Shown here in pieces: positions 51,562 through 60,934 of a stretch of 64,000 bases of DNA (position 1 is the stretch's first letter; the number at the start of each line of letters is the position of its first letter). The notes beneath the pieces were generated by a model. That model saw nothing but the letters and a program-made list of their open reading frames with translations. It had not been told where the DNA came from and ran no database searches. The position numbers and the translations under genes are program-made. Origin of the DNA: Vulcaniibacterium thermophilum (GTDB taxonomy: Bacteria > Pseudomonadota > Gammaproteobacteria > Xanthomonadales > Xanthomonadaceae); assembly GCF_007923255.1 (NCBI RefSeq), contig NZ_VOHJ01000016.1:1-64000 (forward strand), read 5' to 3'.

Positions 51562-53470
51562 GCGGCGGCTCCGGTCGACGTTCCGAGATCGGCAGGGTGA
51601 TCGTGCAGCAGACGCCTTCGCCGTCGAGCCGGTACGTCACCTGTGCGCCGAGCTGGTAGGGCAGGGCGCGTTCGATCAGTTCACGACCGTAGCCGAGGCG
51701 GCGCGACGGCGGCGCGAGCGGCACCCCGCCTTCGCGCCAGACCACGCGCAGGCGCGGCTTGCCGTCCGGGCCGTCGATCACGTCCCAGGTCACCTCCAGC
51801 CAACCCTCGGGGCGCGACAGGCCGCCGTACTTGAGCGCGTTGGTCGCCAGCTCGTGCAGCGCCAGCGCGAAGGTCTGGATGGTCGAGGAGCGCAGCGGGA
51901 TGCCGTCCGGTCCGGACAGGCGGATGCGCGGGCCGGGGCCGTCGCCGACGCCGTGGCCCGACAGTTCGGTGCGCAGCAGATCGTCGAAGCAGATCCGCTG
52001 GCCCTCGTCCAGCCGTGACAGCAGGCTGTTGACGCGCGCCAGTGCGGCGAGGCGGTCGCGGAAACGATCGCCGAAGTCCTCCAGCGATGTGCTGCTGGCC
52101 AGAGTGCGGTCGGCGATCGAGCGGATCACCGCGATCAGGTTGCGGGTGCGGTGCTGCAGCTCGCTCACCAGCACGTTCAGGCGCGCCGAGGTCTCCCTCT
52201 GTTCGGTGACGTCCTTGGCGAATCCGGCGATGCGCTGCACGCGGCCGCTGGCGTCCAGCAGCGGGAAGTCGGTGTTCTCGATCCAGCGGGTGTGGCCGTC
52301 CGGCATCTGCAACCGGAACTCGTGGCGGACCGGTTCGCCGTGGCGCACGCGCTCGACCGCGGCCATCGCCGCGCGCCTGTCGTCGGGATGGATGAGGTCG
52401 GACCATTCGCCCACGCCTTCGCCGAGCTGCTGCTCGCGCGGGCGCTCGTAGACCTGCTCGAACGCCGGGCTGAGGTATTCCATGCGCAGGCTCGGCGCGT
52501 CGCGGATCCACAGCACATCGGGCGATGCCTCGGCGAACTGGCGGAAGCGCTGCTCGCTCAGCCGCAGCGCCTCCTCGGCCTGCCGGCGCGCGGTGATGTC
52601 CTTGGCGGTGCCCAGCCACTCCACGATCCGGCCCTGCTGGTCGTAGATCGGCAGCGCGCGCGAGGACACCCAGCGCACGCTGCCGTCCGGTCGGCGCACG
52701 CGGTGCTCGAACTCGAACATCGAGCGGGTGGCGAGCGCCTGCCGGATGCGCTCGCGCATCGGCTCGCGGTCCTCGGGATGGATGAAGCGCGCCATCCAGT
52801 CCTCCAGCGGCGCCGGGGTGTAGTGCAGCAGATCGGGGCTGTCGGCTTCGCCGGCCGACCAGTCGGGGCTCATGCGGAAGATGACGTCGGAACTGGCGGC
52901 CACGAACGCGCGGTAGCGCTCTTCGCTGGTATGGAGGGCTTCCTCGGTGCGGCGGATCTTCTCCAGCGGCGTGGTCTCCACCGCCGTCAGCAGCACGCCG
53001 CCGATCTCGCCGTCGTCGTCGCGCACCGGGCCGTAGCCGAGTCGGAACCAGGCCTCCTCGGGCCCACCGTCGCGCTCGATGGTCAGCTTCTGGCTGTCGA
53101 ACGCGTACGACTCGCCGCGCTGCAGGACACCTTCCAGCAGCGGCGCGTCGAAATGCCACGCCTCGGGCCAGCAGTCGCGCATCGGCTGTCCCAGTCCGGC
53201 GGGGTGCCTGCGTCCCATCAGCGCGCGGTAGCCGTCGTTGTAGATCTGCACCAGCGCCGGGCCCCACAGCAGGCTCATCGGCACCGGCGCGGCCACGACC
53301 TCGGCGGCGACCGTGCGCAGGCTGCAGGACCAGGCGTGGATCGGGCCGAGCGGCGTGGCGTCCCAGTCCCTCGCGCGGCACAGCGCGGCGAGCTCGCTTT
53401 CGCCCCCGAACAGCCGCACGGCGAGCGCGCTGTCGTCGGCGTCCGCGGGGGTGGGGCGGGGGCTGTTCAT
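51554..53470 (-). CDS. PAS-domain HWE-family sensor histidine kinase
   Basis: 638-residue soluble kinase. The N-terminal GAF/PAS-like region (TPLGPIHAWSCSLRTVAAEV) is followed by PAS/PAC modules at about 185-305 and 305-430 (FEFEHRVRRPDGSVRWVSSR, WLGTAKDITARRQ). The HWE H-box is ELQHRTRNLIAVIRSIADRT, the N box is LALHELATNALKYGG, and the WxE signature is VVWREGG. HWE kinases commonly sense light or redox through PAS. No flavin-binding GxNCRFLQ motif is present, so it is not an obvious LOV photoreceptor. Confidence 0.9.
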   Translation of the reverse strand: MNSPRPTPADADDSALAVRLFGGESELAALCRARDWDATPLGPIHAWSCSLRTVAAEVVAAPVPMSLLWGPALVQIYNDGYRALMGRRHPAGLGQPMRDCWPEAWHFDAPLLEGVLQRGESYAFDSQKLTIERDGGPEEAWFRLGYGPVRDDDGEIGGVLLTAVETTPLEKIRRTEEALHTSEERYRAFVAASSDVIFRMSPDWSAGEADSPDLLHYTPAPLEDWMARFIHPEDREPMRERIRQALATRSMFEFEHRVRRPDGSVRWVSSRALPIYDQQGRIVEWLGTAKDITARRQAEEALRLSEQRFRQFAEASPDVLWIRDAPSLRMEYLSPAFEQVYERPREQQLGEGVGEWSDLIHPDDRRAAMAAVERVRHGEPVRHEFRLQMPDGHTRWIENTDFPLLDASGRVQRIAGFAKDVTEQRETSARLNVLVSELQHRTRNLIAVIRSIADRTLASSTSLEDFGDRFRDRLAALARVNSLLSRLDEGQRICFDDLLRTELSGHGVGDGPGPRIRLSGPDGIPLRSSTIQTFALALHELATNALKYGGLSRPEGWLEVTWDVIDGPDGKPRLRVVWREGGVPLAPPSRRLGYGRELIERALPYQLGAQVTYRLDGEGVCCTITLPISERRPEPPHA

Positions 53471-53721
53471 GCGGGCGCGCCGGTCCCCGGCGGTGCCAGG
53501 GCGATGGCGCCAGCCTAGGCGGCGGCATTGGCGACGGGCGTCAAAGCGGCCGTGCGACCGGGTGCGCGCCGTCGCTTGCGGGTCTGCGACGGACGCGGGC
53601 GGGGCGCGGCCCGCCGGGACGCGGCGTTGTCGATCCGGCGCCGGCCCGTTCGTCGAAAAGGCACACGCGCGCGGCGAGGCCGCCGCGTACTCTCCACCGC
53701 CGCCGCACAGGGAACCGACCG

Positions 53722-55164
53722 ATGAGCCAGGACACGCCCCCTTCCACCCTCGATGCCGCCGCGGCGCCCGCGGTGCCGGCCGGCCCGCTCTGGCGCGAGC
53801 TGCGCGACGCGCTGCGCGGCACCAACGCCGACTACACCAAGATCCCGTTGCGGCGGGCGGTGTTCCTGCTCGCGGTGCCGATGGTGCTCGAACTGGTGCT
53901 GGAATCCACCTTCGCGGTGGTCGACATCTTCTTCGTCGCCAGGCTGGGACCGTCGGCGGTGGCCACGGTCGGGCTCACCGAAAGCATGCTGTTCCTGCTG
54001 TACGCGATCGGCATCGGCCTTGCGATGGCGGTGACGGCGGTGGTGGCGCGGCGCATCGGCGAGGGCAAGCGCGAGGAGGCCGCGATCACCGCGGTGCAGG
54101 CGATCCTGGTGGCGCTGCTGGTGTCGGTGCCGTTCGCGATCGCCGGCATGGTGTTCGCGCAGGATCTGCTGCGGCTGATGGGCGCGGACGCGTGGAGCGT
54201 CGCCCACGGCTATCCCTACATGCAGTGGATGCTGGGCGCCAACGCCGTGATCATGTTGCTGTTCGTGATCAACGCGATCTTCCGCGGCGCCGGCGATGCC
54301 GCGATCGCGATGCGCGTGCTGTGGCTGGCCAACGGCCTCAACATCGTGCTGTGTCCGCTGCTGATCTTCGGCATCGGGCCGTTCCCGGAGATGGGCATCG
54401 AGGGCGCGGCGCTGGCCACCGTGATCGGCCGCGGCACCGGTGTGCTCTACCAACTGTGGGTGCTGTTCAAGGGCGGCCAGCACATCCGCGTGGCCGCCTC
54501 GCAGTTGCGCGTGCACGGCGCCATCCTGTGGAACATCGTGCGCACCTCGCTCGGCGGCGTCGGCCAGATGATCGTGGCGATGACCTCGTGGATCTTCCTG
54601 ATGCGCATCCTCGCCAGCGTCGGCAGCGAGGCGGTCGCGGGCGCCACCATCGCGATGCGGCTGATGATGTTCACGCTGATGCCGGCCTGGGGCATGTCCA
54701 ACGCCGCCGCCACGCTGGTGGGCCAGAACCTCGGTGCCGGCGAACCGGCGCGCGCCGAGGCCTCGGTGTGGCGGATCGGCTGGTACAACATGGCCTTCAC
54801 GGTGCTGATCTCGGTCGTGTTCTTCTTCTTCCACGACGCGCTGATCGGCCTGTTCACGCAGGAGCCGCGGGTGATCGCCATCGGCGGCGAGTGGCTGCGC
54901 ATCCTGTCGTACTCGTACTTCGTGTACGGCTGGTGGATGGTCGCGGTGCAGGCGTTCAACGGCGCCGGCGACACCGTCACGCCCACCAAGATCAACCTGG
55001 TGTTCTTCTGGCTGATCCAGATCCCGCTGTCCTATCTGCTGGCCATCTCGTTGGACTGGCAGCACACCGGCGTGTTCTGGGCGGTGTTCGTCTCGGAGAC
55101 GGCGGTGGGCCTGTTCACCCTGTGGCTGTTCTCGCGCGGCGGCTGGAAGTCGGTGAAGGTGTAG
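53722..55164 (+). CDS. MATE family efflux transporter
   Basis: 480-residue multidrug and toxin extrusion exporter of the NorM/DinF superfamily with 12 hydrophobic helices. Typical segments include LAVPMVLELVLESTFAVVDI, VARLGPSAVATVGLTES, then NAIFRGAGDAAIAM, WGMSNAAATLVGQNLGAGEP and the second-half repeat AFNGAGDTVTPTKIN. It would use a Na+ or H+ gradient to expel cationic drugs; substrate unknown. The hydrophilic first ~40 residues are unusually long. Confidence 0.92.
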   Translation: MSQDTPPSTLDAAAAPAVPAGPLWRELRDALRGTNADYTKIPLRRAVFLLAVPMVLELVLESTFAVVDIFFVARLGPSAVATVGLTESMLFLLYAIGIGLAMAVTAVVARRIGEGKREEAAITAVQAILVALLVSVPFAIAGMVFAQDLLRLMGADAWSVAHGYPYMQWMLGANAVIMLLFVINAIFRGAGDAAIAMRVLWLANGLNIVLCPLLIFGIGPFPEMGIEGAALATVIGRGTGVLYQLWVLFKGGQHIRVAASQLRVHGAILWNIVRTSLGGVGQMIVAMTSWIFLMRILASVGSEAVAGATIAMRLMMFTLMPAWGMSNAAATLVGQNLGAGEPARAEASVWRIGWYNMAFTVLISVVFFFFHDALIGLFTQEPRVIAIGGEWLRILSYSYFVYGWWMVAVQAFNGAGDTVTPTKINLVFFWLIQIPLSYLLAISLDWQHTGVFWAVFVSETAVGLFTLWLFSRGGWKSVKV

Positions 55165-55174
55165 ACGCGCGGGC

Positions 55175-55196
55175 GCGGGCGGCACGCGCCGCCCGC
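55175..55196. terminator. Hairpin between convergent MATE and alcohol dehydrogenase genes
   Basis: Perfect 9-bp stem GCGGGCGGC / GCCGCCCGC with ACGC loop in the 45-base gap between two converging stops. It lacks a U run on either side, so termination is possible but not certain. Confidence 0.4.
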
Positions 55197-55209
55197 GACG
55201 GTGCGCGGA

Positions 55210-56262
55210 TCAGGCGGCGAGCGTCGCGGCGTCGATCACGAAGCGGTATTTGACGTCGCTGCGCAGCATCCGTTCGTAGGCCTCGTTGATCTGCCCGGCG
55301 GCGATCAGTTCGATGTCGGCGACGATGCCGTGTTCGGCGCAGAAGTCGAGCATCTCCTGGGTCTCGCGGATGCCGCCGATCAGCGAACCGGCGATCGAGC
55401 GGCGGCCGAACACCAGCGTGGCCACCGACGGGCTCGGGTGCGGATGCTCGGGCACGCCGACCAGGCACAGCGTGCCGTCGCGCCCGAGCAGCGCGGTGAA
55501 CGCATCGAGATCGTGGCTGGCGGCGACGGTGTCGAGGATGAAGTCGAAGCTGCGCGCGTGGCGCGCCATCGCCGCGGCGTCGCGCGAGACGACGGCCTCG
55601 TGGGCGCCCAGCGCGTGCGCGTCCTGGCGCTTGTGTTCGGACGTGGTGAACGCGACCACGTGCGCGCCCATCGCGCGCGCCAGCTTGATGCCCATGTGGC
55701 CCAGCCCGCCGATGCCGACGATGCCGACCTTCCGGCCCGGGCCGACCTTCCAGTGGCGCAGCGGCGAGTACGTGGTGATGCCCGCGCACAGCAGCGGCGC
55801 GACCGCGGCGAGCTGCGCGGCGGGGTGGCGGATACGCAGCACGAAGCGCTCGTCGACGACGATGCGCTGCGAGTAGCCGCCCAGCGTATGGCCGGGCGGG
55901 TCGGCGGTGCGGCCGTTGTAGGTGCCGACGAAGCCGTTCTCGCAGTACTGCTCGAGCCCTTCCGCGCACGACGGGCAGCGCCGGCAACTGTCGACCATGC
56001 AGCCGACGCCGACCGCGTCGCCCACCTCGAACCCGGTCACCTCGGCGCCGACCGCGCTGACGTGGCCGACGATCTCGTGCCCCGGCACGCACGGATAGCG
56101 CGTGCCCGCCCACTCGGAACGCACGGTGTGCAGATCGGAATGGCAGATGCCGCAGTAGGCGATCTCGATCTGCACATCGCGCGGGCCGGGCGCGCGGCGT
56201 TCGATGTCCAGCGGTTGCAGCGGCTTGTCGGCGGCGTGCGCGCCGTAGGCTTTGATCGGCAT
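55210..56262 (-). CDS. NAD(P)-dependent zinc alcohol dehydrogenase (YahK/CAD-like)
   Basis: 350-residue medium-chain dehydrogenase. Catalytic zinc: C37 in AYCGICHSDLH and the PGHEIVG His. The structural zinc cysteines are in CRRCPSCAEGLEQYC. The Rossmann motif GIGGLGHMGIKLARAMG is present. The family reduces aldehydes with NADPH, including cinnamyl-type substrates. The ATG at 56262 fits the conserved N-terminus IKAYGAHAADKPLQPLDIER, and an earlier in-frame ATG is rejected. Confidence 0.92.
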   Translation of the reverse strand: MPIKAYGAHAADKPLQPLDIERRAPGPRDVQIEIAYCGICHSDLHTVRSEWAGTRYPCVPGHEIVGHVSAVGAEVTGFEVGDAVGVGCMVDSCRRCPSCAEGLEQYCENGFVGTYNGRTADPPGHTLGGYSQRIVVDERFVLRIRHPAAQLAAVAPLLCAGITTYSPLRHWKVGPGRKVGIVGIGGLGHMGIKLARAMGAHVVAFTTSEHKRQDAHALGAHEAVVSRDAAAMARHARSFDFILDTVAASHDLDAFTALLGRDGTLCLVGVPEHPHPSPSVATLVFGRRSIAGSLIGGIRETQEMLDFCAEHGIVADIELIAAGQINEAYERMLRSDVKYRFVIDAATLAA

Positions 56263-56386
56263 CGGACAGCCCCTGTGGACGGAAGACGCGGGCGCGTCGG
56301 AACGCGCGCCGCCTCCGATGATACCCACGGACGCCTTTGCGCGGCGTGTCCGGATCGCCGTCGTGGTGCCGACGCGGTCGCGCCGC

Positions 56387-56746
56387 CTACCGCCGCAGTT
56401 CCAGGATCGGTACGAACCCGCCGTAGATCAGCCGGCGGCCGTCGTAGGGCATCGGATTGTTCTCCGGCGCCATGCGCGGATCGTCCATCACCCGGCGCAT
56501 GCCCTCGTCGCGCGTGGCCTTGTCCGGCCATTCGATCCACGAGAACACCACCGTCTCCTCGGCGCTCGCCTGCACGGCGCGGTGGAAGTCGGTCAGCCTT
56601 CCGTGGGGCACGTCGTCGCCCCAGCATTCGAGCACCCGGGTGGCGCCGTATTCGAGGAATACCGCATCGCCGGCGCGGGCGTGCTCGAGGAAGGCGTCCT
56701 TGTTGGCGGTCGGCACCGCCAGAACGAAGCCGTCGACGTAGGGCAT
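56387..56746 (-). CDS. DUF1428 family protein (YbaA-like)
   Basis: 119-residue small protein with dimeric alpha+beta-barrel (ABM-like) features: [20 protein letters not shown], then [40 protein letters not shown] and [23 protein letters not shown]1428 members have no established function. The gene lies between the dehydrogenase and the divergent upp, with about 150 bases to the upp start. Confidence 0.9.
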   Translation of the reverse strand: MPYVDGFVLAVPTANKDAFLEHARAGDAVFLEYGATRVLECWGDDVPHGRLTDFHRAVQASAEETVVFSWIEWPDKATRDEGMRRVMDDPRMAPENNPMPYDGRRLIYGGFVPILELRR

Positions 56747-56897
56747 GGCCGTATCTCCGTGTGAGGAAGGGGCGAAGGCGCCGCGCCGCGGCGCATTCGT
56801 GCAGACGACGAACGACCGGGGGCCGGATCGACAGCGGCGGTGCCCGCGGCCGACGGATGGGCCACACTGGGCGGCAGTCCACGCCGTCGCCACCCTC

Positions 56898-57530
56898 ATG
56901 AAGATCGTCGAAGTCCGTCATCCGCTGGTGCAGCACAAGCTCGGCCTGATGCGCCGCGCCGACAACAGCACCAAGACCTTCCGCGAGCTGGCCGCCGAGG
57001 TCGCGATGCTGCTGACCTACGAGGCGACCGCGGACCTGCCGACCGAGGAGGTCGAACTGCCGGGCTGGGCCGGGCCGGTGCGGGCGCGCCGCATCAAGGG
57101 CCGCAAGGTGACCCTGGTGCCGATCCTGCGCGCGGGCCTGGGCATGCTGCCGGGCGTGCTGGAGCTGATCCCCGCCGCCAAGGTGAGCGTGGTCGGCCTG
57201 CAGCGCGACGAGGCGACCCTGGCGGCGCACGCCTACTACGAGAAGCTCGCCGGCCACATGGCCGATCGCACCGCACTGATCCTCGACCCGATGCTCGCCA
57301 CCGGCGGCACGCTGATCGCCACCATCGACATGCTCAAGGCCGCCGGCGCCGCGCGGATCAAGGCGCTGTGCCTGGTCGCCGCGCCCGAGGGCCTGCGCGC
57401 GGTGGAGCGCGCGCACGCCGACGTGGAGATCTTCACCGCCGCGATCGACGAGCGGCTGGATGAGCGCGGCTACATCCTGCCGGGCCTGGGCGATGCCGGC
57501 GACCGCATCTTCGGCACCCGCGCCGAATAG
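56898..57530 (+). CDS. upp: Uracil phosphoribosyltransferase
   Basis: 210-residue salvage enzyme making UMP from uracil and PRPP. Seen: [20 protein letters not shown], the [14 protein letters not shown] region, the PRPP loop [20 protein letters not shown], and the uracil-binding [20 protein letters not shown] terminus. ATG at 56898 with no clear Shine-Dalgarno. Confidence 0.96.
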   Translation: MKIVEVRHPLVQHKLGLMRRADNSTKTFRELAAEVAMLLTYEATADLPTEEVELPGWAGPVRARRIKGRKVTLVPILRAGLGMLPGVLELIPAAKVSVVGLQRDEATLAAHAYYEKLAGHMADRTALILDPMLATGGTLIATIDMLKAAGAARIKALCLVAAPEGLRAVERAHADVEIFTAAIDERLDERGYILPGLGDAGDRIFGTRAE

Positions 57531-57611
57531 GGGCGGCCACGCGGTCTTCGCGGCCGCTTAACCGCGAGGTCCCAATGCTCCCGCGATCCGTTTCACAGGA
57601 GGTTGCGGCGC

Positions 57612-57914
57612 ATGGCCAAGCGCGCGTCCGATCCCCGCAGCACCAGCGACCGTCTGCTGGCGCTGCGCGACACCCTGCCGGACCTGATCGCCGAACGGCC
57701 CGATCCGCGGCTGCACAGCCTGACGCGGCGCACCGCCGAAGGCCTGTTCGCCGATGTGCAGGACGAGGAGGAACGGGCCCAGTGCCTGCGCGCGTTCGCC
57801 GAGTTCGGTATCGCGCTGGGCGTGCCCGCCACCCTGGTGCGCGACGCGCTGGAGCTGTCCGGCGCGCCGCGGCGGCCGCGCAAGGCGCCGCTGAGGGCGG
57901 GCGGTGGCGAATAG
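57612..57914 (+). CDS. Hypothetical protein, 100 aa
   Basis: Small, soluble, predicted helical protein: SDRLLALRDTLPDLIAERPD, RTAEGLFADVQDEEERAQCL, FAEFGIALGVPATLVRDALE, then a basic tail. AGGAGG lies about 10 bases before the ATG at 57612. Family not recognised. It lies between upp and a GNAT gene on the same strand, with a possible hairpin (GCGGCC...GGCCGC) at 57534-57558 separating it from upp. Confidence 0.65.
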   Translation: MAKRASDPRSTSDRLLALRDTLPDLIAERPDPRLHSLTRRTAEGLFADVQDEEERAQCLRAFAEFGIALGVPATLVRDALELSGAPRRPRKAPLRAGGGE

Positions 57915-58013
57915 CCGGCGAGGCCGCGCGGCGGACCGCGCGCAGGTGAGATCGGACGCGGATTCGGGTTGAATGCGGCATCCGCGCCCTCGCGGCGCGT
58001 CTGCGCGACCGCC

Positions 58014-58685
58014 ATGCACGTGCTCGACAACCCGATCTGGGCCTCGCTCGCCAGCCGCCACCGCGAGCTCGCCGCGCGCGAGGGCGCGGCCGCGCGCTAT
58101 CCGGCCGACGTGGCGCCGTTCGCCGGCGTCGAAGCGGACACGGTGCCGGCGGCCGCGCTCGATGCGTTGCTGGCGCCGGGCGAGTCGCTGTATCTGCTCG
58201 GCACCGCACCGGTCGATGCGGCGCCCGCGCGGCTGGCGTTCGAGGCGCAGCTCGCGCAGATGGTGTGCGAGGCGCCGATCGCGCCGCCGGAAGGGCCGCT
58301 GCCCGAAATCGTGCCGCTCGGCGAGGCGCAGCGCGCGGACGTGCTCGCGCTCACCGCGCGGGTGTATCCGCATTACTTCCGCCCGCGCACGATGGCGCTC
58401 GGGCGCTACTTCGGCATCTATCGCGACGGGCAGCTCGCGGCGATGATCGGCGAGCGCATGGGGATGGACGGCTGGCAGGAGATCAGCGCGGTCTGCACCC
58501 ACCCGGACCACCTCGGCCGCGGCTACGCGCGCCATCTGCTCGCCTGGCTGACCAACGACAATCTCGCGCGCGGACGCCTCGCGTTCCTGCACGTGAGCCA
58601 CGCCAACACGCGCGCCAAGACGCTGTACGCGCAATGCGGCTACCGGCTGCGGCGCGACATCCCGTTCTGGCGCTACCGCGCGTAG
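58014..58685 (+). CDS. GNAT-family N-acetyltransferase (FR47-like)
   Basis: 223-residue enzyme with a non-GNAT-like N-terminal ~100 residues (MHVLDNPIWASLASRHRELA) and a C-terminal GNAT domain. Motif A is ISAVCTHPDHLGRGYARHLLAWL, followed by ARGRLAFLHVSHANTRAKTL and CGYRLRRDIPFWRY, typical of the FR47-type acetyltransferases. Substrate unknown. It converges with the App1-like gene (10 bases between stops). Confidence 0.85.
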   Translation: MHVLDNPIWASLASRHRELAAREGAAARYPADVAPFAGVEADTVPAAALDALLAPGESLYLLGTAPVDAAPARLAFEAQLAQMVCEAPIAPPEGPLPEIVPLGEAQRADVLALTARVYPHYFRPRTMALGRYFGIYRDGQLAAMIGERMGMDGWQEISAVCTHPDHLGRGYARHLLAWLTNDNLARGRLAFLHVSHANTRAKTLYAQCGYRLRRDIPFWRYRA

Positions 58686-58695
58686 CCGCGGCGCG

Positions 58696-59883
58696 CTACT
58701 CCGGCTTCGCCTGCACGCCCTCCGCCGCCGCCTCGCCGAGCGTGGGGCGCGCGCGGTCGCGTTGCACTTCGGCCTCGATCGCCGGCAGCGCGGCGTGGTC
58801 GATCAGGCCCAGATCGGCCGCGTGGCGGGCGATCGCGTGGCTGTCGGCCACGCGCAGCATCGGCACCCGCGTGCCGGCGACGCGCTCGATCCAGGCGTCC
58901 ACGCCCTGGTCGTACGGGCTGTCGGCGTGCGGGTCGACGTCGCGGATGTAGATCGCGGCGATGCGGTCGCCGAACTCCTGCGCGGCCTGCGCGTACAGCT
59001 CGGCGTCGGCCTGCCCCGAATCGCCGAGCAGCACCCAGCGAAGCTGCGGCATGCGCGCGATCAGCTCGCGCGCGCGTTCGAGCTTGTGGCCGTGTCCCGG
59101 CGTCTTGATGAACTTGCCGGTGTCGGTGCCCAGATCGCGCAGATGGATCGGCCCGAACGGGATGCCGTTGAGCTCGAGGAAATCGTCGAGCAGGTCGTAC
59201 AGGTTCCACGGCGAGCTGGACACGTAGAAGATCGGATTGCGCCCCGCGCCGTCGGCGCCCGCCTGCAGCGCCTGGTACAGCTTCGCCACCCCGAGCAGCG
59301 GTTTGCGCGTGCGCGCGTTGTGCAGGAAGGTGAGCTGCGCGGCGGTCTTCCAGTCGGTGATGCTGCTCTGCAGGACGGTGTCGTCAATGTCGGAGATGAT
59401 CCCGATCCGTGCCGACGGATGGATCTGCAGCACCGGCTGCGGCGTCAGCAGCGTGCCGTCGGCGAGCGAGACGGTGGCGTTGTCCCACAGCGTGTCGGCG
59501 GCGGGCGCGGACGGCCGCAGCGCGACGCGGTAATAGCCCTCGTGGTCGGTCACCGTTTCCGCGGCGGCGTCGCGGAAGCGCACGGTCAGGCGCGCGCCGG
59601 GCACCTCGTCGCTTTCGAAGCGGCGGTAGGTCTCCAGCAGGTTGTCCCACCAACCGTCGTCCTCCTGCGGTCCGCCGCGCGGCCGGTCCGCCAGCACGCG
59701 GCCGAACAGCTCCACGCCCTCACCGTCGGCGAACGCGCGGTAGGCGGCTATGTAGCGCGGGCGGCGCCAGCCCAGGCGCGAGGCGAGCCGGTGGTAGGCG
59801 CGATCGTACAGATCGTCGGCGTCGACGATGAGCGAGTGCAGATAGCGCGTGACGTGCGCGGGCCAGCGGGGCGATGCGGACAT
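58696..59883 (-). CDS. App1-family phosphatase-like protein (DUF2183)
   Basis: 395-residue protein of the family of yeast phosphatidate phosphatase App1. The HAD-like catalytic motif is IGIISDIDDTVLQSS with D165/D167; later VSSSPWNLYDLLDDFLELN and WVLLGDSGQADAELYA provide the other HAD motifs. The N-terminal half contains a conserved region with LFGRVLADR and a beta-sandwich (LTVRFRDAAAETVTDHEGYY). The bacterial role is unknown; a lipid phosphate phosphatase is plausible. Confidence 0.85.
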   Translation of the reverse strand: MSASPRWPAHVTRYLHSLIVDADDLYDRAYHRLASRLGWRRPRYIAAYRAFADGEGVELFGRVLADRPRGGPQEDDGWWDNLLETYRRFESDEVPGARLTVRFRDAAAETVTDHEGYYRVALRPSAPAADTLWDNATVSLADGTLLTPQPVLQIHPSARIGIISDIDDTVLQSSITDWKTAAQLTFLHNARTRKPLLGVAKLYQALQAGADGAGRNPIFYVSSSPWNLYDLLDDFLELNGIPFGPIHLRDLGTDTGKFIKTPGHGHKLERARELIARMPQLRWVLLGDSGQADAELYAQAAQEFGDRIAAIYIRDVDPHADSPYDQGVDAWIERVAGTRVPMLRVADSHAIARHAADLGLIDHAALPAIEAEVQRDRARPTLGEAAAEGVQAKPE

Positions 59884-59939
59884 GGCGAAGCCGGACGGGG
59901 GCCAGACGCCAGTCTGGGCTCGACCGTGTGGCGCCGGCG

Positions 59940-60566
59940 TCAGCCGCGCTGCTGCAGCGCCAGCCGCACGCCGAGGCCGACGAAGAACGCGCCCAGCACG
60001 CGTTCCTTCCAGCGCGAGGCCGACAGCCGCACGCGCCGCCCCAGCCGGCCGACCGCCACGCTCAGCAGCGCGCTGTGGGCGAAGCCGATCATCGACAGCA
60101 GCAGACCCAGCAGCAGGAACTGCAGCCACACCCGGCCGCGCTCGGGACGCACGAACTGCGGCAGGAAGGCGAGGAAGAACAGCGCGACCTTGGGATTCAG
60201 CAGGCCGGTGAGCACCGAGCGCAGGAACACGGGCCGGGCGTCGCCGCGCGGCGCAGGGCCGACCGCTCCGTCCGGCCTCGCGCGCCACGTGCGCAGACCG
60301 AGCCAGACCAGGTACGCCGCGCCCGCGTACTTCACCACCTCGAACGCCAGCGCCGAGGTCGCCAGCACCGCCGACAGCCCCGCGCCCGCGGCCGCGGCGT
60401 GCAGCAGCGTGGCCGTCTCCAGGCCCAGGCCGGCGCGCAGTCCGCGCGCGGTCCCGCCCACCGCCGCCTGCGCCACGATCCACGCCGTTCCGGGGCCCGG
60501 CACCAGCACCAGCACGGTGGCGGCGGCGAGGTAGGCCAGCAGCGTGGAGGCGTCGAAAAGATTCAC
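59940..60566 (-). CDS. LysE-family amino acid/metabolite exporter
   Basis: 208-residue inner-membrane exporter with six helices. The family motif VPGPGTAWIVAQAAVGG lies near the N-terminus, and TGLLNPKVALFFLAFLPQF follows helix 3 of the LysE/RhtB fold. The GTG at 60566 overlaps the stop of the thioredoxin-like gene (GTGA). Substrate unknown; RhtB-like proteins export homoserine, threonine or similar compounds. Confidence 0.9.
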   Translation of the reverse strand: MNLFDASTLLAYLAAATVLVLVPGPGTAWIVAQAAVGGTARGLRAGLGLETATLLHAAAAGAGLSAVLATSALAFEVVKYAGAAYLVWLGLRTWRARPDGAVGPAPRGDARPVFLRSVLTGLLNPKVALFFLAFLPQFVRPERGRVWLQFLLLGLLLSMIGFAHSALLSVAVGRLGRRVRLSASRWKERVLGAFFVGLGVRLALQQRG

Positions 60567-60934
60567 GCCGCCTCCGCGCGGATGCGCTCGATGGCCGCCA
60601 CGAACGGCGCGGTGCCCGGCCAGGGGCTGATGCGGCCGAGCTTCCTGCGCCCGCGGAACACGAAGAACGCCGGAATGCCGTGCAGGCCGAAGCGGGTGGC
60701 CATGGTCGGGTCCTCGTACACGTTGTCGTGCAGCCACTCGACGTCGGGCCACAGGAAGCGATCGGGCGTGAGCAGCATCTGGCCCTTGGCGATGTCGCAG
60801 TTCGGGCAGTCGCGTCCCCACAGGAACAGGATGCGCAGCGCGCCGTCGTCGGCCAGCACGCCGTCGAGTTCCGCATCGCGCACGCGGCGCATGGGAAAGC
60901 GGTCGAAGAACTGCGGGTGGGCGGTGTCGGTCAT
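60563..60934 (-). CDS. Thioredoxin-family protein (CPNC)
   Basis: 123-residue thioredoxin-fold protein without signal peptide. Active-site C43-P-N-C46 follows LRILFLWGRD in place of the usual WCGPC. Later FGLHGIPAFFVFRGRRKLG contains the cis-Pro. It starts at 60934 (TDTAHPQFFDRF) and overlaps the LysE gene by 4 bases, so it belongs to that operon. Probably a thiol reductase or a redox partner. Confidence 0.85.
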   Translation of the reverse strand: MTDTAHPQFFDRFPMRRVRDAELDGVLADDGALRILFLWGRDCPNCDIAKGQMLLTPDRFLWPDVEWLHDNVYEDPTMATRFGLHGIPAFFVFRGRRKLGRISPWPGTAPFVAAIERIRAEAA

